Shown piece by piece: positions 1 through 5,286 of a stretch of DNA of 27,260 nt; within the stretch, counting starts at the first letter, position 1; each line of letters starts with the position of its first letter. The position numbers and the translations under genes were made by a program. The DNA comes from XYD1-FULL-44-32 sp964355855 (GTDB lineage Bacteria; Patescibacteriota; Minisyncoccia; Phycocordibacterales; XYD1-FULL-46-19). The DNA is taken from NCBI GenBank assembly GCA_964355855.1, contig CAYHFD010000007.1:1-27260 (forward strand), written 5' to 3'. The notes below the pieces were generated by a model. That model had not been told where the DNA came from, did not search any database, and saw nothing but the letters and a program-made list of their open reading frames with translations.

Positions 1-16
1 CACTCCTTCATCCTAC

Positions 17-37
17 CCCGAAGCAAGCTTACGGGGA
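17..37. repeat. short hairpin at left edge
   Basis: An imperfect inverted repeat: ccccg and cgggg arms around an agc/gct inner pair. The plus strand continues into a short T-run (ctttttg), so it could terminate a plus-strand gene to the left of the window. It could also be a dispersed palindrome. One copy is seen and the neighbouring gene is outside the window. Confidence 0.3.
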
Positions 38-68
38 AATCTTTTTGATTATAGTTTTTCCAAAGCAA

Positions 69-413
69 TTATTTATTTCGCGTAACCGGATGAAAACTTT
101 TACGAATAGTGTTTATTTCACTCTCCCTTAATCTTTTTACCGCATCACGCAAGCCGTCTCTATTGCTAAGAGTGTTTTCTCCCTCACCAGTCAATTCATA
201 TAATCTAACCAAATCTTGAACTATAGAGGCCTCTTGCCAACCATTAGATGTTTTAATCCCACCCTTATCTTCTATAACCCTGTATATATCAGTAAAACTT
301 TCTAATCCAACAAAAAATCCTCTTTCCTCGATCCTAGCCAAGGCTTCGGGTTTAAGGGTTTTAGCCTCACTGCTATCTTCTATTAAATCTTCATTACCTA
401 ATCCTTCCGACAT
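69..413 (-). CDS. hypothetical protein, 114 aa
   Basis: I do not recognise this protein. It is small, charged and probably helical, with an acidic N-terminal third and a basic C-terminus ending in PVTRNK. There is no signal peptide, membrane segment or cysteine pair. The ATG follows an AT-rich stretch with no Shine-Dalgarno sequence, as for most genes here. It stands alone, pointing toward the left edge of the window, and is separated from the tRNA-Asp terminator by about 100 bases. The central part (GFFVGLESFTDIYRVIEDK) looks like a folded core rather than random translation, and no competing long frame overlaps it, so it is probably a real gene of unknown function. Confidence 0.6.
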   Translation of the reverse strand: MSEGLGNEDLIEDSSEAKTLKPEALARIEERGFFVGLESFTDIYRVIEDKGGIKTSNGWQEASIVQDLVRLYELTGEGENTLSNRDGLRDAVKRLRESEINTIRKSFHPVTRNK

Positions 414-516
414 ATAAATTTAATTAAAATAATAACTAACTATTAGATTATATCATTTATTAAATTGCTAGACACTTAACACAAACCAAGCGGTTGGCTT
501 GCTCCTTCCCACGGCT

Positions 517-559
517 AAGACCAAAAAACCACAGAAGAAATCTGTGGTTTTTTGGTCTT
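517..559 (-). terminator. terminator after tRNA-Asp
   Basis: A perfect 19-bp stem with a 5-nt loop (517-535 / 541-559) begins two bases after the discriminator base of tRNA-Asp. The stem contains A6/T6 blocks, so the minus-strand RNA has a U-run inside its 3' arm. It is the obvious end of the tRNA-Asp transcript. The symmetric A/T blocks would also let it work on the plus strand. Confidence 0.75.
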
Positions 560-560
560 G

Positions 561-847
561 CGCGGTCGACCGGACTTGAACCGGCAACCTCCCGCGTGCA
601 CTTATCCACTACTTTCATAATGGCGTGGACTATATCTTCACCATATGGAAATCCATTTAGGTGCTCCGGTATCTAGTCTCTACGGCGCCCCAACACATAT
701 TTTATGTACTGGGTTCCCTCGGTATTCGCATATCTTCAGAAGAAGACTTAGCCTTCACCGATATCCCAGAGAGTTTCAATCTACCTTTCGGATAGAAAGC
801 TGCAGTATTCTACAGGCGGGTGCTCTAACCAGTTGAGCTACGACCGC
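561..847 (-). tRNA. tRNA-Asp(GUC), split by a group I intron
   Basis: Exon 1 (847-812) carries the GCGGTCG acceptor strand, D arm and CCCGC anticodon stem. Exon 2 (598-561) carries the GCGGG stem strand, T arm and CGACCGC acceptor strand with discriminator G, the usual base for tRNA-Asp. Removing 599-811 restores a 74-nt cloverleaf with loop CUGUCAC, anticodon GUC. CCA is not encoded (the next bases are CAA), unlike the other tRNAs here, so CCA addition would be needed. The first ten bases of the gene also encode the last codons and stop of the upstream homing endonuclease. The terminator hairpin follows directly. Confidence 0.9.
599..811 (-). ncRNA. group I intron in tRNA-Asp anticodon loop (213 nt)
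   Basis: The 5' exon ends CUGU, and GCAG eight bases into the intron pairs with it to form P1 with the expected U-G wobble at the splice site. The intron ends in G, the expected omega-G. The core elements are recognisable: GUAGAGACUAGA (R, 5' strand of P7) and GUGAAGAUAUAGUCC (S, 3' strand of P7). The insertion point is after U35, between the second and third anticodon bases. There is no ORF inside. Group I introns in tRNA anticodon loops are established in cyanobacteria and proteobacteria. Self-splicing here is inferred from these elements. Confidence 0.88.
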
Positions 848-1524
848 AAGATCTTCAACCTGTTGTACTTGTCAAAAACTTTCCTCTTTCTTTCCAGAAA
901 AAGACTAGATTTAGCAAGGACAGATTGATTATACATAATTCTGTAAATTTTCAAAGCATCAGCAGTCCCAAATTGAAGTCGGCAGTAATTTTCCTGCGAT
1001 TGATAGAGTGAACCTCCCGTAATACCAGACTGTTTTAATTTACCCCATAATTGACTCAAAAAAGTCTTGGAGCAAGAAGTAAAAGCTAAAGTAATGGCCA
1101 AGGTGGGTTGTTTCCTGTCTTTATTAAGATAGCCAGTCCAAACATTACCGTCTCCATCAAAATAGCCACGAACAAAATGGGAAAAGTATTTTAATGGCAC
1201 TTTAGGCACAACCATATTTTTGGTCTTACGCTCCGTAAAACCCAATTTTTGCAAATCACAGCACATCTCAATGCTACCAATCTGTAAGCGGTAGATAGTG
1301 TTGGCATTACCTGTCCTTGGCCTTGTGCTTATTTTATGCTCCGCCTTAATTACTTTTTTAATATGTTCCAATAATTTTTTATCAGTAATTTGGATACACC
1401 AAAAGTAAGATCCGCGTTTATTGTGAGTTATATACCCGTCAGCTGCAAAAAATCCTAAGACATAGGCCATATCTGATGACCATTTTTTAAAAAACTTTTT
1501 ATCAACATGCTTATAAACCGGCAC
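838..1524 (-). CDS. LAGLIDADG homing endonuclease, 228 aa
   Basis: A two-motif LAGLIDADG protein. The first helix is YVLGFFAADG (about residues 21-30, putative catalytic Asp29) and the second is VRGYFDGDG (about 118-126, Asp125). The spacing of roughly 95 residues and the total length suit a monomeric double-motif enzyme that cuts intronless target alleles. The start is a GTG seven bases downstream of a TATAAT box, so the mRNA may be leaderless. The gene is not inside the intron. It lies immediately 5' of tRNA-Asp on the same strand and its TAG stop is bases 8-10 of the tRNA. Both acidic residues are present, so it may be active. Its target is unknown; the intron-minus tRNA-Asp allele is the natural candidate. 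Confidence 0.85.
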   Translation of the reverse strand: MPVYKHVDKKFFKKWSSDMAYVLGFFAADGYITHNKRGSYFWCIQITDKKLLEHIKKVIKAEHKISTRPRTGNANTIYRLQIGSIEMCCDLQKLGFTERKTKNMVVPKVPLKYFSHFVRGYFDGDGNVWTGYLNKDRKQPTLAITLAFTSCSKTFLSQLWGKLKQSGITGGSLYQSQENYCRLQFGTADALKIYRIMYNQSVLAKSSLFLERKRKVFDKYNRLKILRS

Positions 1525-1531
1525 ATAATTA

Positions 1532-1537
1532 ATTATA
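1532..1537 (-). promoter_or_regulatory. -10 box for the homing endonuclease gene
   Basis: A perfect TATAAT on the minus strand, ending seven bases before the GTG start. No good -35 hexamer is visible at 17 bp. The position implies transcription starting at or beside the start codon. The box would also drive the downstream tRNA-Asp, which shows no promoter of its own in the endonuclease gene. Confidence 0.4.
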
Positions 1538-1569
1538 TTACGTGACAGGTAATTTACCTAACCATTTAT

Positions 1570-1612
1570 ACACACTAAAAAGTATTTTTGTGTCGGAGGT
1601 GGGGATCTTTCC
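1570..1612 (-). repeat. decayed copy of a tRNA 3' end with its hairpin
   Basis: The minus strand reads ATCCCCACCTCCGACAC, then an A-run, TAC and a T-run. This closely follows the 3' end and terminator of tRNA-Met at 1741-1797 (ATCCCCACCCCCGACACCAC, A-run, TAC..., T-run). The 5' half of a tRNA is missing. The hairpin at 1570-1593 could still act as a weak terminator that shields the endonuclease gene from read-through. Confidence 0.55.
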
Positions 1613-1646
1613 CTACGGGAACAGTACAGGTTTTGCGTCTCGTTTT

Positions 1647-1679
1647 GCCGAGCACTAATGGCTCTCTTTAGTGCTCGGC
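1647..1679. repeat. 12-bp inverted repeat
   Basis: Perfect 12-bp arms (gccgagcactaa / ttagtgctcggc) around a 9-nt loop, between tRNA-Met and the endonuclease gene. There is no U-run on either strand, so it is not a classical terminator. It may be a dispersed palindromic element; function unknown. Confidence 0.5.
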
Positions 1680-1740
1680 TCACTGTGACAAGCTCAACCT
1701 TTTCGACCCCCACCACACAACCAAAGCAGTTTGGTTGTTT

Positions 1741-1779
1741 CCGACACCACAAAAAACTTTGTATTTTTTGTGGTGTCGG
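1741..1779 (-). terminator. terminator fused to the 3' end of tRNA-Met
   Basis: A perfect 16-bp stem (1741-1756 / 1764-1779) with a 7-nt loop. The 5' arm of the RNA hairpin contains the last acceptor bases and the encoded CCA of tRNA-Met, followed by six A; the opposite arm supplies the U-run. Hairpin and tRNA acceptor stem cannot both form, so termination and 3' maturation should be coupled. Confidence 0.7.
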
Positions 1780-1846
1780 GGGTGGGGATTGAACCCACGA
1801 CCCCAGGCTTATGAGTCCTGTGCTCTACCAACTGAGCTACCCCGAC
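1771..1846 (-). tRNA. tRNA with CAU anticodon (elongator Met, possibly Ile2)
   Basis: A complete 76-nt tRNA with encoded CCA. The acceptor stem is GTCGGGG/CCCCGAC, the D arm starts GCTCAGTTGG, the anticodon loop is CTCATAA and the T loop is TTCAATC. The normal first base pair (G1-C72) rules out the initiator. A CAU anticodon could instead be the lysidine-modified tRNA-Ile2, but the overall sequence fits elongator Met well. Position 31-39 is an A-G mismatch, leaving a 4-bp anticodon stem. It has its own well-formed promoter and a terminator that begins inside its 3' end. Confidence 0.9.
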
Positions 1847-1858
1847 ATTTGTCTTACA

Positions 1859-1887
1859 ATTATCCACTTTAAAACCACCCCTGACAA
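1859..1887 (-). promoter_or_regulatory. promoter of tRNA-Met
   Basis: TTGTCA (1882-1887) and GATAAT (1859-1864) with exactly 17 bp between them, each five of six to the sigma-70 consensus. The expected start is about six bases before the tRNA. The -35 box touches the base of the hairpin that follows tRNA-fMet, so the two genes seem to be separate units. The same -35 sequence precedes tRNA-Ser. Confidence 0.7.
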
Positions 1888-1914
1888 GAATGACCGCCAT
1901 AAAGCGGTCATTCT
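1887..1914 (-). terminator. hairpin after tRNA-fMet
   Basis: An 11-bp perfect stem (agaatgaccgc / gcggtcattct) with a 6-nt loop starts two bases after the CCA of tRNA-fMet. No U-run follows, so it may be a U-independent terminator or a 3' processing stem. Confidence 0.45.
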
Positions 1915-1916
1915 GC

Positions 1917-2206
1917 TGGTTGCGGGAGCCGGAATCGAACCGGCGTCTGGAGGTTATGCTTACCACTACAGTTTTCACTGCCCATGCAGGTTTGTGGTCT
2001 GGACTATGCCTTCACCCTATACTATAAACAGGGTGCCTGTCGTCTAGTCTCTACACCTTCCCTTCGATTTTTCTCAGGGCTTGGCTCGGCGTTGCCATTC
2101 GTTTTTAACGAAGAAGGTTTCACCGAATTTGGCAGGGTTTCCATTACCCATTACTGGATAGTGAGCCCAATTTGAGCCTCCCGAGGTACCTCTCCTCTAT
2201 CCCGCG
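1917..2206 (-). tRNA. initiator tRNA-fMet(CAU), split by a group I intron
   Basis: Exon 1 (2206-2175) reads CGCGGGA acceptor strand, D arm and GGAGG anticodon stem ending CU. Exon 2 (1958-1917) reads CAUAA, CCUCC, T arm, TCCCGCA and an encoded ACCA. Splicing gives loop CUCAUAA. The first acceptor pair is a C1-A72 mismatch, the hallmark of bacterial initiators. The spliced molecule is 74 nt with CCA, slightly short because of a 7-nt D loop and a 4-nt variable region. The anticodon stem has A29-U41 followed by two G-C pairs, so the usual three-G-C run is reduced to two. No intact second fMet gene is visible, so splicing is probably essential if it is the only copy. Confidence 0.92.
1959..2174 (-). 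ncRNA. group I intron in tRNA-fMet anticodon loop (216 nt)
   Basis: The 5' splice site follows U33: GGCU^CA pairs with UGGGCU just downstream, giving P1 with U-G at the cut. The intron ends in G before CAUAACC. The core shows AAUUCGGUGAAACC (P), GGCAACGCCGAGCCAAGC (Q), GUGUAGAGACUAGACG (R) and GAAGGCAUAGUCC (S), the classic order of a group I ribozyme. R and S are nearly the same as in the tRNA-Asp intron, although P1 and the insertion site differ. There is no internal ORF. Group I introns in cyanobacterial initiator tRNA genes are an established precedent. Confidence 0.9.
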
Positions 2207-2227
2207 ATATTTTTCACTGACAAAATT

Positions 2228-2256
2228 ATCTTACCTTAAAATTGGGTATTGTGCAA
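2228..2256 (-). promoter_or_regulatory. candidate promoter of tRNA-fMet
   Basis: TTGCAC (2251-2256), 17 bp, TAAGAT (2228-2233) on the minus strand, about 22 bases before the tRNA 5' end. The match is moderate but the spacing is ideal. It lies back to back with the upstream region of the HTH gene at 2311. Confidence 0.4.
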
Positions 2257-2310
2257 ATATTAAGTATAACTTATATATGTTATACTACCTGTAAATAGTA
2301 GTTTCATTTT

Positions 2311-3003
2311 ATGTCCCTACCAGACAAGAAAAAAGAGGCAGTGAAATTAAGACAAAACGGCTTGAGTATTAAAAAAATATCTCTAGTTTTAGGTATTAGT
2401 CAAAGTACAGCTAGTCGCTGGTGCAAAAATGTTTTACTTTCTGATAGTCAAATGATTCTTTTGGTCAAAAACCAACGTCTCGCCGGAATAAGAGCCTTGA
2501 AAAAATATAATGCGATTAGACATAAAATACAGGTTGAGAAAAAACAACGAGATGAGGCTATCGGGAGAAGTAGTATTGGACAATGGAATAAAAGAGATTT
2601 ATATATAACCGGGCTCGCCTTATATTGGGGTGAGGGTTACAAGAAAGGAAATGCTGAATTTGGGTTTACAAACAGTGATCCAAAAATTATTTTGATTATT
2701 GTTAGGTGGTTAACTCAAGTGTATAAAATAGAAAAAAGAAACTTAATTCTAAGAGTTAGCATAAATAAAGTCCACGAGAATAGAGTCGATGATATATTAG
2801 AATATTAGTCTTTACTAACAAATACATCTAAAAACCAATTTACTAAGACAAGTCTAGTTAAAGTTAAAATACTAAGGAAATATAAAAATCACCACCAACA
2901 CTTTGGCACTTTAAGAATCAAAATAAAAGGCGGAAGTGGAATACGCCGACAAATTATGTCAGCCCTCGAAGAAATATCTAAAAATACAAAATTTATAGAC
3001 TGA
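2311..3003 (+). pseudogene. HTH plus LAGLIDADG-like protein, broken by in-frame TAG
   Basis: The first 165 residues hold a helix-turn-helix (about 8-40, GLSIKKISLVLGISQSTASRW) and a LAGLIDADG-like helix (GLALYWGEG, about 101-109) followed by a strand/helix segment (FGFTNSDPKIILIIVRWL). TAG at 2806-2808 interrupts the frame after ILEY. The same frame stays open for 64 more codons to TGA at 3001, with protein-like sequence (NQFTKTSL, HFGTLRIKIKGG). From memory of related CPR proteins the residue after EY is Trp, so one TGG to TAG change explains the break. TAG is a normal stop in neighbouring genes, so this is probably a recent pseudogene; a shortened active protein cannot be excluded. It lies divergent from the intron-bearing tRNA-fMet and ends three bases from the convergent gene at 3007. 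Confidence 0.7.
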
Positions 3004-3006
3004 CAA

Positions 3007-3552
3007 TCACAAATACCCAAACTCCCTAAATACATTTTCAAATAATTTCATTACTCGCTTGGCTTCCCGCTGGGTTAAATCATAACCAGCTTCGTGGGCA
3101 ATCGCATTGCGCACCTTGTGAGCCTCCCAAGCATCATTTAAGGTAAGAAAATCACTAGCCTCAATACTTTTCAGTCGCTCCCCTAAATTTTCTCCTTTAT
3201 AACCCATTTTTTGGACCAAGGCATCGAGAATCGTGTCGGCCTCTAAAATCGCCAACTTCCAGTCCGAAGGGTTTTCGGAGTTAAGAAAATTCATTATTTT
3301 TTCCCAAGCGTGATTGGTTCCCCCCTCACTCTTGGTTTTAGTTTGACGCACTGCCTCGTCAATTGCCTCTTTTTGAGTTAGTTTAATGCTAGCCTGCTTT
3401 TTTTTAATAATGTAAATAAAAACCAATAAAGCTACACTTAGTGAAGTCCAAAAAGCTTTCACCATAAAAACCGTCACCACGGAAAAAGAAAAAACTTCTA
3501 TTAGAAATTCATAGATAAGATTATAAACATCGGTTGGATTAAAAGAATTCAT
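3007..3552 (-). CDS. membrane-anchored HEPN-like protein, 181 aa
   Basis: The N-terminal part (about residues 15-48) is hydrophobic enough for one or two membrane passes, followed by a basic patch (IIKKKQ) that suggests a cytoplasmic C-terminal domain. That domain is helical and contains WKLAILEADTILD, LGERLK and HKVRNAIAHE. RNAIAH fits the R-x4-H signature of HEPN domains, many of which are ribonucleases or nucleotide-binding partners. The arginine, histidine and adjacent polar residue are all present, but nuclease activity is not shown by the motif alone. It follows gatA with a two-base gap and is probably in the ligA-gatC-gatA operon. Similar membrane/HEPN-like proteins are, as I recall, common in Parcubacteria without a known role. 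Confidence 0.65.
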   Translation of the reverse strand: MNSFNPTDVYNLIYEFLIEVFSFSVVTVFMVKAFWTSLSVALLVFIYIIKKKQASIKLTQKEAIDEAVRQTKTKSEGGTNHAWEKIMNFLNSENPSDWKLAILEADTILDALVQKMGYKGENLGERLKSIEASDFLTLNDAWEAHKVRNAIAHEAGYDLTQREAKRVMKLFENVFREFGYL

Positions 3553-3554
3553 TA

Positions 3555-4979
3555 TTAGTTGAATGATTCGATTATTTTACCTAAACCAAATAGGAAATCT
3601 TCGTTAAAATGAGATGCGGACAACTGAACGCCAATTGGTAAACCACTAGTACTCATACCAGCCGGAACCGACAAAGCGGGAATACCCGCCAAGTTGACCG
3701 GCACCGTAAATATATCTTCCAAATACATCTGCAGTGGGTCGTCTATTTTTTCACCAATCTTAAAAGCCGGGGTCGGCGCGGTTGGAGTAATTATAACATC
3801 TACCCCACCATTTTCTTTAGCAAAAGCTTTAAGATAATCTTGGCGAACCAGTTCCCGCACCGCTGTCGCTTTGCCATAATAGGCATCATAATAGCCAGCC
3901 GACAAAACATAAGTCCCCAAAATAATGCGCCGACGGACCTCGGGGCCAAAACCTTGGCCCCGTGAGTTCATATATTCCTCCAACAAATTTTTCCCTTCCT
4001 TCAAGGAGCCATAACGCAAACCATCAAACCGCCCCAGATTGGTGGAACTTTCAGCAAACATCAACACATAATAACTAGATAGAGAATATTTAAGATTTGG
4101 CAGCGAGACGTCTTTAATTGTATGCCCCGCTTGCTTTAATTTTTCGAGAACAAGATTAAAATTAGTCATCACTTCCTTATCAACACCCTCGGCTAAGAAA
4201 TCATAAGGGACACCAATAACAAATTTTTCCGGCACGTCTGTAACCTGCGGATCAACACTGGTGGCGTCTTTAATATCGACACCAGCTATCACCCGATAAA
4301 TTGCTTCAGCATCAGCCACGGTTTTAGCCAACGGGCCAATTTGGTCTAAAGATGAAGCCATCGCTATTGCTCCGTAGCGAGAAACGGTGCCGTAGGTCGG
4401 TTTTAAACCAACTAAACCGCAAAATGAGGCTGGTTGTCTAATTGAACCGCCCGTATCAGAACCAAGGGCCACCAAAGCCAAATCACCAGCCACGGCGGCG
4501 GCCGACCCGCCTGATGACCCCCCAGAGACCCGGGTAGTATCGTAGGGATTTTTAGTTGGTCCAAACGCCGAATTCTCGGTTGACCCACCCATAGCAAATT
4601 CGTCCATATTGGTCCGACCCAAAAACACCGCGCCAGCGGTTTTAAGTTTGGCTATTACGGTCGCGTCGTAAGTAGCCACATAATTGGCCAATATTTTTGA
4701 AGCCGCGCTAGCCTTTTGTCCCTTAATTAAAATATTATCCTTAATAGCAAAGGGTATGCCCAGCAACTTTCCATTTTCACCAGCCTTAATTTTAACATCA
4801 GCTTCGGCCGCTTTTTCTCTAGCATCAGCAAAAACACCAAGGTAGGCGTTTAAATCTGCATTTTTAGCCTGAATATTTTTAAGGTAATAATCTGTTAGTT
4901 CAACAGCGGTCAACTGCCCAGACTGAAATAATTCTTTAACCTTGGCAATATTTAAATTTTTAAATTCAGTTTTATCCAT
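3555..4979 (-). CDS. gatA: Asp/Glu-tRNA amidotransferase subunit A
   Basis: The amidase subunit of GatCAB releases ammonia from glutamine so that misacylated Glu-tRNA(Gln) or Asp-tRNA(Asn) can be amidated in the cytoplasm. All parts of the Ser-cisSer-Lys triad are visible: Lys80 in FAIKDN, Ser155 in SGGSSGGS and Ser179 in DTGGSIRQP. At 474 aa it has the full family length. Its ATG overlaps the end of gatC by eight bases, a coupling typical of this operon. gatB, which binds the tRNA, is not in the window and must be elsewhere if the enzyme works. An intact indirect pathway would fit a genome lacking GlnRS or AsnRS, which cannot be checked here. Confidence 0.95.
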   Translation of the reverse strand: MDKTEFKNLNIAKVKELFQSGQLTAVELTDYYLKNIQAKNADLNAYLGVFADAREKAAEADVKIKAGENGKLLGIPFAIKDNILIKGQKASAASKILANYVATYDATVIAKLKTAGAVFLGRTNMDEFAMGGSTENSAFGPTKNPYDTTRVSGGSSGGSAAAVAGDLALVALGSDTGGSIRQPASFCGLVGLKPTYGTVSRYGAIAMASSLDQIGPLAKTVADAEAIYRVIAGVDIKDATSVDPQVTDVPEKFVIGVPYDFLAEGVDKEVMTNFNLVLEKLKQAGHTIKDVSLPNLKYSLSSYYVLMFAESSTNLGRFDGLRYGSLKEGKNLLEEYMNSRGQGFGPEVRRRIILGTYVLSAGYYDAYYGKATAVRELVRQDYLKAFAKENGGVDVIITPTAPTPAFKIGEKIDDPLQMYLEDIFTVPVNLAGIPALSVPAGMSTSGLPIGVQLSASHFNEDFLFGLGKIIESFN

Positions 4980-5271
4980 TATCGATATCTAGAATTTTTT
5001 TAACCTCTAAATGACCATTTTTAACGCGCGGCGCCTCGGCTAAAATGTCAGCCGTAAAAGCTTTCCGGTCATTGGGTGGGCCGTCTTCTCTCATAACATT
5101 TTTTACCAACCCTAAATCTTGTTTTTCGACTTGGCCAACCGGTACATTGACTAATTCTGATATATAACCCAAAATCGACTCCAAATCTTTATGGAGTTTA
5201 GTTTTTTCTTCAGTGGAAAGAGACAGGCGAGCCAAGGCCGCCAGTGATTCTACCTCATGTTCACCAATCAT
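4972..5271 (-). CDS. gatC: Asp/Glu-tRNA amidotransferase subunit C
   Basis: This small subunit wraps around GatA and GatB and stabilises the complex. The 99-residue length is normal. The N-terminal helix VESLAALARLSLSTEEK and the following DLESILGYISELVNV match the family, as does REDGPPNDRKAFTADILAEAPRVKNGHLEV, split here by the usual proline-rich turn. It lies between ligA (15-base gap) and gatA (8-base overlap), so the three genes are probably one transcript. The start codon is not preceded by a Shine-Dalgarno sequence. Confidence 0.93.
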   Translation of the reverse strand: MIGEHEVESLAALARLSLSTEEKTKLHKDLESILGYISELVNVPVGQVEKQDLGLVKNVMREDGPPNDRKAFTADILAEAPRVKNGHLEVKKILDIDNG

Positions 5272-5286
5272 AAAGCCATAATAGCA

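Noticed and set aside
494..836. Plus-strand reading frames over the tRNA-Asp region
   Set aside because: They cover the terminator, the tRNA exons and the group I intron on the other strand; composition is not protein-like.
1558..2175. Short reading frames on both strands over tRNA-Met and tRNA-fMet
   Set aside because: They translate tRNA, intron and hairpin sequence, and carry no recognisable domain.
2806..2808. TAG recoded as an amino acid
   Set aside because: TAG is the normal stop of the GYAW-repeat gene and of the homing endonuclease in this window; a nonsense mutation is simpler.
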